The notes under the pieces: generated by a model | What the model was told of the DNA's origin: nothing | Seen by the model: the letters and a program-made list of their open reading frames with translations, nothing else | Database searches by the model: none | Source of the DNA: Candidatus Aenigmatarchaeota archaeon | Lineage (GTDB): Archaea > Aenigmatarchaeota > Aenigmatarchaeia > QMZS01 | Length of the DNA: 64,000 nucleotides | Direction of reading: 5' to 3' | Assembly (NCBI GenBank): GCA_016932615.1 | Contig: JAFGCN010000009.1 | Location: forward strand, 62,001 to 126,000 | Shown here: positions 25,893-34,084 of the stretch, piece by piece | Layout of the letters: each line of letters begins with the position of its first letter | How positions within the stretch are numbered: the stretch's first letter is position 1 | Made by a program: the position numbers and the translations under genes

Positions 25893-26039
25893 TGAAGCTT
25901 TCCTTCAGCGAAAGAACCCTCATTCCGAAAGGAATGGGGCCTCATTTGCTTTGCAAATGAAGGAAGCTCCAGGACCAAAAGAAAGCGAAACTGCCTGCTT
26001 TGCAGGCAGAAGTAACCTTCCAAGGCCCGCATCTGCGAA
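25893..26039 (+). other. tRNA-Ile intron 2 (T loop, 53/54), 147 bases
   Basis: CGCA (25887-25890) pairs with TGCG (26034-26037), a clean bulge-helix-bulge core with bulges AG^U and AA^U. The intron begins with a stem (25896-25906 with 25959-25968) followed by CCAGGACCAAAAGAAAG. Its loop holds CATTCC-gaaa-GGAATG and CATTTGC-ttt-GCAAATG hairpins, and an 8-bp hairpin follows at 25991-26009. Bases 25964-25985 are identical over 22 positions to the tRNA-Asp intron. Confidence 0.85.
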
Positions 26040-26146
26040 TTCAAATCTTGTCTGGTCCATTATATTTTAATATTGGCTGAAAGCCATCTTGATCTAACCG
26101 GGATATTGCGGGGTCCACTATTTCTTTTTAAAAAACTTGTGTTGTT

Positions 26147-26458
26147 ATGGCAGAATTTGGAAAAATCCAGAAGATTATAGACGAAAAGAAGATTGGCCCA
26201 GGCGAAAGCGATTACCATACTCAGAGGGGGCTTGAAAATGGAGGCAAGATAAGGGTTCTTTTGCTAAAAGGCGAAAAGGAAGCCCATGTCGAGTATATCT
26301 GTCCCTATTGCGGCTTTTATGAGTACACAAAAAAGCCCTTCAAAAGGCCATTTTCGGTAAAGTGCGCTGGCTGCGATCGGCAGGTTAGGGTCCAGCGGCT
26401 CAAGTACCTGGCCGACAAGGCAAGAAAAGCTGCTGAAGGGCAGATTGAGGAAGAATAG
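26147..26458 (+). CDS. Small zinc-ribbon protein
   Basis: A 103-residue protein with one zinc ribbon: CPYCGF (about 51-56) and CAGCDR (about 74-79). It is flanked by a charged N-terminus and a basic helical C-terminus that ends acidic (QIEEE). The size and single ribbon suggest a nucleic-acid-binding or ribosome-associated role, common for archaeal zinc-ribbon orphans. I do not recognise the family. It follows tRNA-Ile by 87 bases. Confidence 0.75.
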   Translation: MAEFGKIQKIIDEKKIGPGESDYHTQRGLENGGKIRVLLLKGEKEAHVEYICPYCGFYEYTKKPFKRPFSVKCAGCDRQVRVQRLKYLADKARKAAEGQIEEE

Positions 26459-26532
26459 CGTCCAGGAAAGGTTATTTCGGCAAAGGACGGATTTTTTATT
26501 GAAGGATAATATCTTTTTGTTTTGGAGTAATT

Positions 26533-27411
26533 ATGTCTATACTTTCCAAGCCAGTTGAAGTGACCATATATCCTCAGGATATACTGAGACTCCCTCAGGT
26601 TGCTGATTTTATTGGGGGTCAGGAGGAAGAGCTTCTAAGGATTGCCAAGTCTTTGGGGAGGGACGCTCTAGCAATAAGGACAGATGTAGCCCTTTTGTCG
26701 GGATTGCTTGTGCTTGAAACCCGTTCCCGTGAGGAATCAGAGCCGGTTCTGTCGGCAGATATATTTTCCGGTGCACCCAACCAGGATCTTTATGTTGTAA
26801 GAGCATCTATTTCGGGAATTTTGGACCCTGGAGGCCAGATTTATAAATGGGGCGAAAAGTCCCCGGAATATTGCAGCGTTTATCTTTATCCTTTGCTAAG
26901 GGGAGAGGGTGTTGAGGTAAAGAGCTTGCCCGTTGATAATTTTGGGCTGTTCGAGCCCCCATTTTATGCGGGCTGCAATTTTTCACGGGGCAATCTTTTG
27001 GCAGACTGCATTGTGGGTAATGCTGAAGCATTGGAGTCTGGATTGCCTGGCTATAGGCAGTATGTTGAGAAAAATCGCAGGGATTTTTTGGGTTCAGAAC
27101 TTCCTGCCTGTGGCTCTATTTTCAAGGGCAAGTGCCGGTACCTTGTGGGGCTCTCTCGTCTATTGGGACCGGATTCTGGAGATGAGGTATATGTTCTTCA
27201 AGACCAGGGTGACCTTATCGGCCTTGCAAAGTCAGTTGAGATTGCGCGTCTTGCCAAGACTTATCCCGGAAAGAGTTACGAACTTGAGGAACTTGCGAAA
27301 AAAAGGGCAGATGTTTTTCTTTCTGGGTTCAGGAAGGTTCAGAAATCGGCTCTAAGAGAGGTAAGAGATGCTTGGAGGAAAAGCACGGACGAAATGCTTA
27401 TTTACGGCTGA
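26533..27411 (+). CDS. Protein of unknown function (292 aa)
   Basis: A soluble-looking protein without signal peptide, membrane segments or a motif I recognise. It starts VEVTIYPQDILRLPQV, has a Cys-containing middle (YAGCNFSRG, CGSIFKGKCRYLVGL) and a C-terminal helical, charged end (RADVFLSGFRKVQKSALREV). Base composition and codon use look like the neighbours, and it has an A+T-rich promoter region upstream. It is convergent with adenylate kinase, with no gap between the stops. Confidence 0.7.
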   Translation: MSILSKPVEVTIYPQDILRLPQVADFIGGQEEELLRIAKSLGRDALAIRTDVALLSGLLVLETRSREESEPVLSADIFSGAPNQDLYVVRASISGILDPGGQIYKWGEKSPEYCSVYLYPLLRGEGVEVKSLPVDNFGLFEPPFYAGCNFSRGNLLADCIVGNAEALESGLPGYRQYVEKNRRDFLGSELPACGSIFKGKCRYLVGLSRLLGPDSGDEVYVLQDQGDLIGLAKSVEIARLAKTYPGKSYELEELAKKRADVFLSGFRKVQKSALREVRDAWRKSTDEMLIYG

Positions 27412-28020
27412 CTATCGGTTTATTCCGGCCCTTACTTCCTCCATTATGCCTTCTATCTCCTTTTCACCATTGATGGTAAGCAGCTGGTCATTGTAGTGGT
27501 CTAGAACGGGCTTTGTCTGCCGGTTGAAGGTGTCAATTCGCCCAAGGATTATCGCTTCCTTGTCATCCTCTCTCTGAAATAGCTCTCCTCCGCACTCGCA
27601 TTTGCCTGGCTTAGGCGGCGGGAGAGTTACCAGGTTGTAGATTTTGCCGCATTTTGAGCAGACCCTCCGGTTTGTCATTCTCTGGATTATCTTGTCGTTT
27701 CCGGTTTCAAGATATATGACCTGCCCGACCTCTTTTCCATCGTTTTTCAGGAACTGGTCAAGAAGCTTTGCCTGCGCGAGGTTTCTGGGGTAGCCGTCAA
27801 GAATATAATTGTCTTTGCCTTTTATCGCCCGCTCGACGACTCTGGCTACCAGTTCATCAGGCAAGAGCCGTCCGGAAACAAGGTATTTTCTAATCTCCTC
27901 GTCGTTTAGCTCCCTGAAAAGGTCTCCGCTGGAGATGTGCTCAAGCTGAAACTCCGCCTTCATCCTGCTTGCGGTAGTGCCTTTGCCTGATGCGGGAGGA
28001 CCGATGATGAGGTAAATCAT
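27412..28020 (-). CDS. adk: Adenylate kinase with zinc-binding LID
   Basis: A 202-residue adenylate kinase (AMP + ATP to 2 ADP). The P-loop is GPPASGKGT (residues 7-15), with the NMP-site LDGYPRN. The LID carries four cysteines (CSKCG near 118 and CECGG 25 residues later), a structural zinc site as in many bacterial-type adenylate kinases. This is the bacterial-type Adk rather than the short archaeal AdkA. Its start overlaps the stop of the upstream NAC gene (ATGA), so the two are translationally coupled. Confidence 0.94.
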   Translation of the reverse strand: MIYLIIGPPASGKGTTASRMKAEFQLEHISSGDLFRELNDEEIRKYLVSGRLLPDELVARVVERAIKGKDNYILDGYPRNLAQAKLLDQFLKNDGKEVGQVIYLETGNDKIIQRMTNRRVCSKCGKIYNLVTLPPPKPGKCECGGELFQREDDKEAIILGRIDTFNRQTKPVLDHYNDQLLTINGEKEIEGIMEEVRAGINR

Positions 28021-28337
28021 TCTTTAGCCCTCTTTATTGCCAAAAGCAGGTCTCCTGTTTCAGTAAGGAGTTCTTCGGCCTTTTCCTTGCTTATCCCAGT
28101 CTTTTGCACAAGAATCTCGATGTCTTCTGCCTTGACTTTGTCCTCCCTTGTGACTTCTCCCATCACCTGGAAGGTTTCTGTTGAGCCCATGCAGACCTTC
28201 GTGACCTGCGGGCTCTTTATTATCCAGTCTCCATCCGGCGACTTGATTATTACTTCGGTCGCATCAATGTTTTGGACCTGCATGCCCATCTGGCGGGCCA
28301 TTTTCTCGAGCTGCTTGGGGTTAATGTTTGGTATCAT
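28017..28337 (-). CDS. nac: Nascent polypeptide-associated complex protein (aNAC)
   Basis: A 106-residue archaeal NAC. The NAC domain (about 20-65: VIIKSPDGDWIIKSPQVTKV, GSTETFQVMGE) is followed by a UBA domain at the C-terminus (EDIEILVQKTGISKEKAEELLTE, split here as helices). NAC homodimers bind nascent chains at the ribosomal exit. An N-terminal NPKQLEKMARQMGM segment is typical. The gene overlaps adk by 4 bases. Confidence 0.94.
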   Translation of the reverse strand: MIPNINPKQLEKMARQMGMQVQNIDATEVIIKSPDGDWIIKSPQVTKVCMGSTETFQVMGEVTREDKVKAEDIEILVQKTGISKEKAEELLTETGDLLLAIKRAKE

Positions 28338-28420
28338 AAAACTATATTCCGGCTTTTTTTATAATAGCCGCCCCCTCTTTTTAAATTTCTGTTTCAATTT
28401 ATGCTGAGTGGTCAGAAAAG

Positions 28421-28428
28421 TATTTAAG
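28421..28428 (+). promoter_or_regulatory. TATA box and ribosome-binding site of the 28460 gene
   Basis: TATTTAAG lies 32-39 bases before the ATG at 28460. An AGGTGA ribosome-binding site at 28449-28454 ends 5 bases before it, which decides for this ATG over a GTG at 28451. Confidence 0.55.
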
Positions 28429-28459
28429 CTTTTTTTACTACTTAGTTTAGGTGAACAAT

Positions 28460-28759
28460 ATGAAACGATTTCCTCAGATACTTCCTGGTGGAGCAGACCT
28501 TGGCGTAAACCGGAACAATAGACCGCCTTATGATCTAGTCAGGGACGATCTAAACAGGTATGCGGGGTGTGAAATAGTCAATGCTCTTTCGACGGACAGC
28601 ACTCAGTGGCCAACCCGGTCCTTTGTTGAATCAGCGTCTAAATGGCAGAGTAGAATCAGCCAAAAAGAGGCGGAACCTTGCGGGTTAACAACCACATATA
28701 CTGGAAGCCCAATGACCCCCTCGATGAGGGTGTACTTTGACAGCACCAGCCAGCGATAA
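28460..28759 (+). CDS. Small protein of unknown function (99 aa)
   Basis: I do not recognise this protein. It is polar, rich in Ser, Thr, Arg and Asn, and has no membrane segment or signal. It opens MKRFPQILPGGADLGVNRN and ends STSQR. A TATA box, a good ribosome-binding site and isolation between two convergently placed operons suggest a genuine gene. The composition resembles a disordered or secreted-by-other-means protein, but that is guesswork. Confidence 0.55.
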   Translation: MKRFPQILPGGADLGVNRNNRPPYDLVRDDLNRYAGCEIVNALSTDSTQWPTRSFVESASKWQSRISQKEAEPCGLTTTYTGSPMTPSMRVYFDSTSQR

Positions 28760-28813
28760 CGCTTACTTTTTTAATTTTTATCAAAATTCATTCAAGAAAA
28801 TAAAATATCTCAA

Positions 28814-29512
28814 TCAGTCTTCCCTATATTCCATCAGGGCGTTCTTCTGGAAGTCGTGTATCTGCTTGCACGCCTCAATTGATTTTGAGGTCATTTCACT
28901 GAATTCTCCCCTGTTGATTATGCCGTCCATCTGGAGAAGCAGGACTTCCTCAGTCAAAGGCAGATATGCGATTGGCAGGTCTACCTCCCCTTCGGTGTCC
29001 TCCTTTCCTGCAACGTCTATGACAACCTGGTCTTCCACCTTTCCTGCGGCGCAGCTTGCAACTAGGTCCTTCATGGGAATCCCGGCTGTTGCCAGTGCAA
29101 GGGAGGCGGCGTTTATCGCAGCGCACCTGGTCGATGCATCTGCGCACAGGATGTCGATGTTGACGATTATCTTGGTTCTTGGCATGTCCTCGAGGAATAT
29201 GGCGCTTTCAAAGACCCTCTTAATAAGGGACGATATCTCAACGCTTCTTCTTGAAAAGCCCGGCCTCATGCGGTCGTCGGTTGAAAATGGAAGCATCTGG
29301 TAGTTTACCTCAAGAATGGCCCTGTCGGCCTTCTCGAGAAATGCAGGGTAAACCTCCATCGGGCCGTGCACGCTTGCTATTGCAATCGTGTCGCCCATCT
29401 TGAACATCGCTGAGCCGTCTGCGTTTTCCACCACTTTGAGCTTTGCGCTTAGGGGCCTAAGCTCTTCTAGCTTTCGGCCGTCCCACCTTATTCCGTCCTT
29501 AATCAATGTCAT
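28814..29512 (-). CDS. rrp41: Exosome catalytic subunit Rrp41
   Basis: A 232-residue RNase PH-type protein, the phosphorolytic active subunit of the archaeal exosome. Seen are LIKDGIRWDGRKLEELRP, the RPGFSRRSVEIS phosphate/RNA loop, CADASTRCAAINAASLALA and EDTEGEVDLPIAYLP with the catalytic aspartates. It overlaps the rrp4 gene by 14 bases, so the two are cotranscribed. Rrp42, its ring partner, is not next here but lies at 47.2 kb. Confidence 0.95.
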   Translation of the reverse strand: MTLIKDGIRWDGRKLEELRPLSAKLKVVENADGSAMFKMGDTIAIASVHGPMEVYPAFLEKADRAILEVNYQMLPFSTDDRMRPGFSRRSVEISSLIKRVFESAIFLEDMPRTKIIVNIDILCADASTRCAAINAASLALATAGIPMKDLVASCAAGKVEDQVVIDVAGKEDTEGEVDLPIAYLPLTEEVLLLQMDGIINRGEFSEMTSKSIEACKQIHDFQKNALMEYRED

Positions 29513-30182
29513 TTTCCTTCACCTCTTTACTTAGCATGTCCGTTATCCTGTCGGTAAGCCCTGGTATGTGCGCCTCTTTTTCTATTTTCTGTATGGCCCT
29601 TATCGTGAGGTCACATTTTCCGCCTTCAATCCAGACTAGGCCGTTTTGCCCTGTTTTTATGTGGCAGTCGGTCTTTTCCTGGAGTAGGTGAATCATGCTG
29701 CCCTTTTTGCCAATGACTCTTGGTATCTTTGACGGGGAAATGGTTGCGAATCGTCCGCCTTTCAGGATTTTTGCTTCCCTGTTTTTCATTGAAAGCTTTA
29801 CCCTGTCGGTTATCTCTGAAACTTCCGCGAATATCCAGGTTCCCGGCTTGAAGACATTCATAAGCTGGTCCTGCCTTCCCTCCCTTATGTTTATGTCCTT
29901 GACAAACAGGAAGCTTGGGCTGGGGGCGAATATATCCACAATCCAGAAAGGATGCTTGAAGTCCCTGATTTGGCCGATTACCATGTCGCCTACCTGCGGC
30001 GCGTACTTCTGGTTGAATGGGACAACACTTGTCTTGTATTCTGTCTTCTTGACGATTCCAAAATATTTTGAAAAGGTCTTTCCGTTCATTATGAACGTCC
30101 CTTCACCCATTTTTTCGCTTGTTGCAAGAAGCGTCCCGGGCGTTACTACTATATATCCTTCTCCTTCGTTTTCCATAAACAA
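29499..30182 (-). CDS. rrp4: Exosome RNA-binding cap subunit Rrp4
   Basis: A 227-residue protein with the three Rrp4 parts: an N-terminal domain (VVTPGTLLATSEKMGEGTF), an S1 domain (GDMVIGQIRDFKHPFWIVDI) and a KH domain with RVIGKKGSMIHLLQEKT (GxxG as GKKG). It caps the Rrp41-Rrp42 hexamer and threads RNA into it. It follows the SBDS gene and overlaps rrp41, the conserved archaeal order. Confidence 0.95.
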   Translation of the reverse strand: MFMENEGEGYIVVTPGTLLATSEKMGEGTFIMNGKTFSKYFGIVKKTEYKTSVVPFNQKYAPQVGDMVIGQIRDFKHPFWIVDIFAPSPSFLFVKDINIREGRQDQLMNVFKPGTWIFAEVSEITDRVKLSMKNREAKILKGGRFATISPSKIPRVIGKKGSMIHLLQEKTDCHIKTGQNGLVWIEGGKCDLTIRAIQKIEKEAHIPGLTDRITDMLSKEVKENDID

Positions 30183-30249
30183 TTTATCTCTGAAATTATT
30201 AATCGGGCGTTGCTGACAGTTATGTTCTTTGGAATATATGTCAGATAAT

Positions 30250-30930
30250 CTACTTTGACTCAGTTATGACTGCTTCTCCGTGCGTTAGCCCCCCTAATTT
30301 GTCGTAAACATCGTTTTTCTGCCCTGCAGGGACTTCCAGGACGCAGCTTAAGCTTCCGTCCGGGTTCCAGGACTCCCTCATAATCTTCCCAATGGCCTTT
30401 ATCTTGCCGTAGGCCATCCTGCCGTACGCCATGGGGACTTTTATCTCGAGCCGGACATTTTCAATCGAAATCGGTATTTCCACGCGTATTTTCTCTACAA
30501 TCCTCTGGACCTGGTCTTCGGCGCTGTGGTATGGGTCGACGTTTACGCCAAGCTTGTCCATAACTCCCAGAATCCTTTCCGGGGGGTGCGGCGCCTTCGT
30601 TTGTGGGTTTACGCCCATTTTGGAGATGATGGCGGCAATCTGCCTTTTTTTCTTGTCAAGCATCTCATCTCTCATGGCTTTGGGGAGTTGCACTTCGCCT
30701 TCTTTTATGATGGTTTTGGCGATTTCCTGCTTGTTGTCTGTTTTAAAGGCCTTTTTGAGGTCATTGTCGGGGGCTTTTTTGCCCTTCTGGACATCCAGGA
30801 ATATCTCGTCGCTTACCAGAACATTAGTCAGTTCTCCAATTCCTTTCTTGAACTCGACGGCCTCTTTAGGGTATACCAGAATCTCGAAAGTGTCCCTTCC
30901 ACGCCGAAATCTTGCAACTACGGGCTCCAT
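30250..30930 (-). CDS. sdo1: Ribosome maturation protein SBDS/Sdo1
   Basis: A 226-residue SBDS homologue. The N-terminal FYSH domain (VARFRRGRDTFEILVYP) is followed by the helical middle domain (LPKAMRDEMLDKKKRQIAAI) and a C-terminal ferredoxin-like domain (IPISIENVRLEIKVP, AYGRMAYGKIKAIGKI). It helps release aIF6 from the large subunit. It heads the SBDS-rrp4-rrp41 cluster conserved across archaea. Confidence 0.95.
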   Translation of the reverse strand: MEPVVARFRRGRDTFEILVYPKEAVEFKKGIGELTNVLVSDEIFLDVQKGKKAPDNDLKKAFKTDNKQEIAKTIIKEGEVQLPKAMRDEMLDKKKRQIAAIISKMGVNPQTKAPHPPERILGVMDKLGVNVDPYHSAEDQVQRIVEKIRVEIPISIENVRLEIKVPMAYGRMAYGKIKAIGKIMRESWNPDGSLSCVLEVPAGQKNDVYDKLGGLTHGEAVITESK

Positions 30931-30958
30931 AATATACTCTGGCAGGGCTTTTATGCTT

Positions 30959-31627
30959 TTATTGCCTCAATGAGCTTGCTGTAGGTCGGGTGGCACTGCC
31001 CGTGTTTTTGTTTTGCGCCATGCATTGAACTATCATCTCGGGCATAGTTTCTTCGTAAATGCCGCTGGTTTTGTACCATGCCCTAGAGCAGTCAAGTTTC
31101 CAGTCCGGAGGGTCGGCAATCAGGTCGCCTGAAGTTGCTATCTTAAAGCCCTCCCTGATTGCGCCTTCCCCGGTACTCTTGAGGCAGGAAGAGGCCTTAA
31201 TTCCCGCAAGAATTACCGTCTGGGTTTCGCGCTCTTGCAACATGCGCGCCAGTTCAGTGTCACAGAAGGCGTTATCCCACTTCTTTTCCACCCGCCCGTA
31301 GCTGGGCGTGAGTTTTGCAAGTGATGCAAGCGGCTCTATAGTCGGACCTCGCATTGCTGAGCCCCGGCTTCGGTATTCCAAAACTATGGTCGGGATCTGA
31401 AGGGGTATGCAGAGCTCCAGAAGGTCTCCTTGGGCAGATATTAGTCTGTTTCTATTTTCCCCCCCAATTGCTTCCAGGTCTGGAGACTGCATGTCGGTAA
31501 TAAGGACAGCAAGCCCTCTGGCGTATTGGGGAGGTGTTTCAAGCAAATGGGCGTACTGGGAGGGCAACTCTCTGTAAGCAGCACTCGGTAATCTTGAAAG
31601 AGTCGTGAGTTCTCCTGAGTAGGCCAT
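30959..31627 (-). CDS. Isochorismatase-like cysteine hydrolase
   Basis: A 222-residue protein of the isochorismatase/nicotinamidase fold. The catalytic triad is visible: Asp45 (VLITDMQ), Lys115 or Lys116 (VEKKWDNAF) and Cys148 (GIKASSCLKST). Such enzymes hydrolyse amides or vinyl ethers of small metabolites; nicotinamidase is the commonest role in archaea, but substrate residues cannot be assigned. The gene occupies the position upstream of SBDS where a proteasome subunit is often found. Confidence 0.88.
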   Translation of the reverse strand: MAYSGELTTLSRLPSAAYRELPSQYAHLLETPPQYARGLAVLITDMQSPDLEAIGGENRNRLISAQGDLLELCIPLQIPTIVLEYRSRGSAMRGPTIEPLASLAKLTPSYGRVEKKWDNAFCDTELARMLQERETQTVILAGIKASSCLKSTGEGAIREGFKIATSGDLIADPPDWKLDCSRAWYKTSGIYEETMPEMIVQCMAQNKNTGSATRPTASSLRQ

Positions 31628-31693
31628 ATATAACTACCTAGCAATAAACCACTCATTAGAGTTAGAGCATATTGTCGGCAAAAATTCTCCTAA

Positions 31694-31876
31694 TTAGACT
31701 TTCACTGCATACCTGCCAGGCGCCTCGAAACCAAGTTCTCTGGCGACTTCTGACTTTTCAGGGTTGAAGATAATAATTATCCCCTGCCAGTTTTCCGTAA
31801 GGTCCTTGGTTTTGCAGGCAGGGCACTCCTTGTCTTCAGTTACCCTATGGCAAATCTTGCAAGCTTTCTCTGTCAT
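31694..31876 (-). CDS. spt4: Transcription elongation factor Spt4 (RNA polymerase E'')
   Basis: A 60-residue Spt4. Its zinc ribbon uses CKICH (6-10) and CPAC (18-21), followed by the conserved NWQGIIIIFNPEKSEVAREL. Spt4 pairs with Spt5 to increase RNA polymerase processivity. RpoE', its usual upstream neighbour, is not present here. Confidence 0.95.
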   Translation of the reverse strand: MTEKACKICHRVTEDKECPACKTKDLTENWQGIIIIFNPEKSEVARELGFEAPGRYAVKV

Positions 31877-31907
31877 AAAAGAGGTTAGAGAAATAAATTA
31901 AAGGGCT

Positions 31908-32585
31908 TCAGGCGACTTTTTCGGGATTTATTCCGTTTATGCGCTTTGGGATGTAAATGGCTGAACTATCTATAGTATTCCCTTGGTTAAGCCCTTTTAC
32001 GCCAATTATGCCTCCGGCATAAAGTTGAGATACCATTTTATTGGCATCTATTTTTTGTTTTGACCTGACATTTTCAAAATGAGCACCTATGGCCGATTTA
32101 GCTATAGGGGCAATACTTTCATCGAGGAAGAAGTAACCTCTCCCAAAAAAGTTTTTTTCTTCTGCACCTTTGCAGTGGCTCTCCAAGATATCGTATGCGT
32201 CTTTGATATAACCGCCAAATGGTCGGTAAAAACCGATCTTATGGAAGTCTGATGTAGCCAAACCTAATTCCGTTTGCAGTGCTTTTGCGGTTTTGTAGAT
32301 ATTTTCTGGATGAATCCCTCTGGATTGAATCTCCAGGTTTCCCTTCTTTTTTAATTCGGGGTCATTAATCAGGTGGGGGTAGGTGGCTCCTTTTGAGGTT
32401 ACGCCGAGCAAAGACTCCCCCCGGGAGGGATAGGTGCTGCTTACCTCAGCTTTAAGCATGAAATTCAGGGTTGAAGAATTAAGCTTGCCTTCAATAACGT
32501 AAGCTCTTATCTCCTTTATGGCCTCGTAGAGGTTGGAGTTGCTATCCAAATAGCCGTCTCTAAACTCCTTCTTTAGGTCTAACAT
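31908..32585 (-). CDS. Protein of unknown function (225 aa)
   Basis: I do not recognise this protein. It is soluble, with helices in the first 45 residues (LYEAIKEIRAYVIEGKL), then a Gly/Ser-rich centre (YPSRGESLLGVTSKGATYPHL). The C-terminus holds FGRGYFFLDESIAPIAKSAIGAHFENV and GGIIGVKGLNQGN. No signal peptide or membrane segment is visible. It lies 21 bases after bud32 and 31 bases before spt4 on the same strand, so these three may be one transcript. Confidence 0.7.
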   Translation of the reverse strand: MLDLKKEFRDGYLDSNSNLYEAIKEIRAYVIEGKLNSSTLNFMLKAEVSSTYPSRGESLLGVTSKGATYPHLINDPELKKKGNLEIQSRGIHPENIYKTAKALQTELGLATSDFHKIGFYRPFGGYIKDAYDILESHCKGAEEKNFFGRGYFFLDESIAPIAKSAIGAHFENVRSKQKIDANKMVSQLYAGGIIGVKGLNQGNTIDSSAIYIPKRINGINPEKVA

Positions 32586-32606
32586 AATGTTACTATAATT
32601 TAAAAG

Positions 32607-33191
32607 TCAATCTATTTGAATGTATCTTCGCCTTTTCAGCATCTTCTCAAAGGTCTGGAGCACTTTTTCCTGGTTTCTGTAGCCCTCAAGAAAGTGTTTC
32701 CAGCACTCGACGTCTGGATGAACCGACTGGAAGTTCTGGAAGAGCGTAAGGAGGTCAGCGGCTTTCTGTTCGAGGGATTTTGTCTCTATTGAGAGGCCAA
32801 AGTCGATAAAGTAGATTTCCTCTTCCTTTACCAGTATGTTTGAGGTCGTAAGGTCGCCGTGGACGAGGCTTCCATCGTGCATCTTCGAAACGGCAAGTCC
32901 GATTTTCCTGCAGAATTTGCCTGAGTTGTCATTTGTGAGGATGTCCTTAAGCTTCTTCCCCTCTATAAGCTCCATCTCTATCGTGAAGTCGGTTGTGTCG
33001 AAAATAACGGGTGCGTTAAGGCCGAGCCGCTTTGCGTCAGAGATAATTTTTGCCTCCTTTTTTGTCCGGGTCTTTCGAAGAAAACTGTCAAGCTCGGTGA
33101 TGCGGTAGCTTTTTTTGACTCTTTCTTTCAGGATTTTATTTTCGTCTGTGAGGTACACCTTTGCTTCCGCTCCCTGGGCGATGAGTTTCAT
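32607..33191 (-). CDS. bud32: Bud32 kinase/ATPase of KEOPS
   Basis: A 194-residue stand-alone Bud32. It has the short N-lobe MKLIAQGAEAKVYL, ATP-contact Lys22 (ILKERV), the catalytic VHGDLTTSN (His111, Asp113) and DFG (130-132). The basic C-terminus (LKRRRYIQID) contacts tRNA in KEOPS. Bud32 activates Kae1 for t6A formation. It is not fused to Kae1, which is at the window start. The divergent ROK kinase starts only 20 bases away, so both promoters must reach into the neighbouring coding sequences. Confidence 0.95.
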   Translation of the reverse strand: MKLIAQGAEAKVYLTDENKILKERVKKSYRITELDSFLRKTRTKKEAKIISDAKRLGLNAPVIFDTTDFTIEMELIEGKKLKDILTNDNSGKFCRKIGLAVSKMHDGSLVHGDLTTSNILVKEEEIYFIDFGLSIETKSLEQKAADLLTLFQNFQSVHPDVECWKHFLEGYRNQEKVLQTFEKMLKRRRYIQID

Positions 33192-33210
33192 AATCTAAAT
33201 ATAGATAATT

Positions 33211-34059
33211 ATGCCCTACAGGATAGGCATAGACATCGGCGGGACAAAAGTCCTTGGCGTCATTTTGAATAATGGAAAGATTTTGAGAAAAAAGAAAATC
33301 CAGATTTCCAGGAAAAATCCTTCTGACTTCATGGATTCTGTAGACAAGCTAATAGATTATCTGCTTGATGGAAAGCCCTCGATGGGCTCGGCAATTGGCC
33401 TTGCTTTTCCAGGTGATATCGAGAAGGGAAAACTCCTTAAGGCACCAAATCTGCATTATCTGGAGGGCTTTGACTTTTCCGGGTTCCTGCGCGGCCAGAA
33501 GTTCAAAAAAATTTCTTTTGCAAATGACGATGCCTGCTTTGCGCTTGGAGAAGCGATACGGCTGAACAGAAAGAACCTTGTTGGAATTACCATCGGCACC
33601 GGTTTTGGTTCAGGTGTCGTGGTTGGCGGAAAAATTTACTGCGGCCAGTCGAATTCAGTTGAGCTTGGCCATACGATAGTCCGACCGGGCGGCCGGCTTT
33701 GCCACTGCAAGAACAGGGGGTGCCTGGAAGAGTACATCTCCACGAGGGCGCTTCTTCGTGAAACAAAGAAGGTTTTTGGAAAGGAAGTGGATGCCTACGA
33801 ACTGAATGTTCTCTCCAGGAAGGGAAACAAAAAGGCCACCGAAGTCTGCAAAACTTTGGGGTTCTACCTTGGCATAGGCCTAGGCAACATTTCAAACATC
33901 CTGAACCCGGAAGTGATTTCTGTTGGCGGGGGCCTGGCAAAAAACAGGCTGATTGTAAAGTACGGAATTGAAGAAATGAGAAAAATACTATACTCCCACG
34001 AGCCAAAAGTCGTGTTTGGAAAGTACGAGAGTAACGCTATTGGCGCGGCGAGCTTATGA
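33211..34059 (+). CDS. ROK-family sugar kinase
   Basis: A 282-residue ROK kinase. The ATP phosphate loop is IGIDIGGTKVLGVI, and the catalytic NDDACFALGEA includes Asp. GTGFGSGVV and the zinc site LCHCKNRGCLEEYIS (Cys-x-Cys...Cys) complete the family pattern. ROK kinases phosphorylate glucose, N-acetylglucosamine or N-acetylmannosamine. No sugar operon is nearby, so specificity is unknown. Confidence 0.92.
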   Translation: MPYRIGIDIGGTKVLGVILNNGKILRKKKIQISRKNPSDFMDSVDKLIDYLLDGKPSMGSAIGLAFPGDIEKGKLLKAPNLHYLEGFDFSGFLRGQKFKKISFANDDACFALGEAIRLNRKNLVGITIGTGFGSGVVVGGKIYCGQSNSVELGHTIVRPGGRLCHCKNRGCLEEYISTRALLRETKKVFGKEVDAYELNVLSRKGNKKATEVCKTLGFYLGIGLGNISNILNPEVISVGGGLAKNRLIVKYGIEEMRKILYSHEPKVVFGKYESNAIGAASL

Positions 34060-34084
34060 ATTGGAGTTGTAGAAATTTAAAATG

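Larger units (their letters stand above)
25802..26059 (+). tRNA. tRNA-Ile (GAT) with two introns
   Basis: The exons are 25802-25820, 25857-25892 and 26040-26059. The acceptor GGACCAG pairs with CTGGTCC and the D stem is GCTC/GAGC. The anticodon stem CTACG/CGTAG encloses CTGATAA (anticodon GAT). The T stem is GCAAG/CTTGT with loop TTCAAAT, and the discriminator is A. A 36-base intron lies in the D loop and a 147-base intron at the start of the T loop. No CCA is encoded. Confidence 0.92.

Noticed and set aside
5321-26039. tRNA introns as group I self-splicing introns.
   Set aside because: They are 36-147 bases, far too short for a group I core, and three of the five show clean exon-intron helices of the bulge-helix-bulge type.
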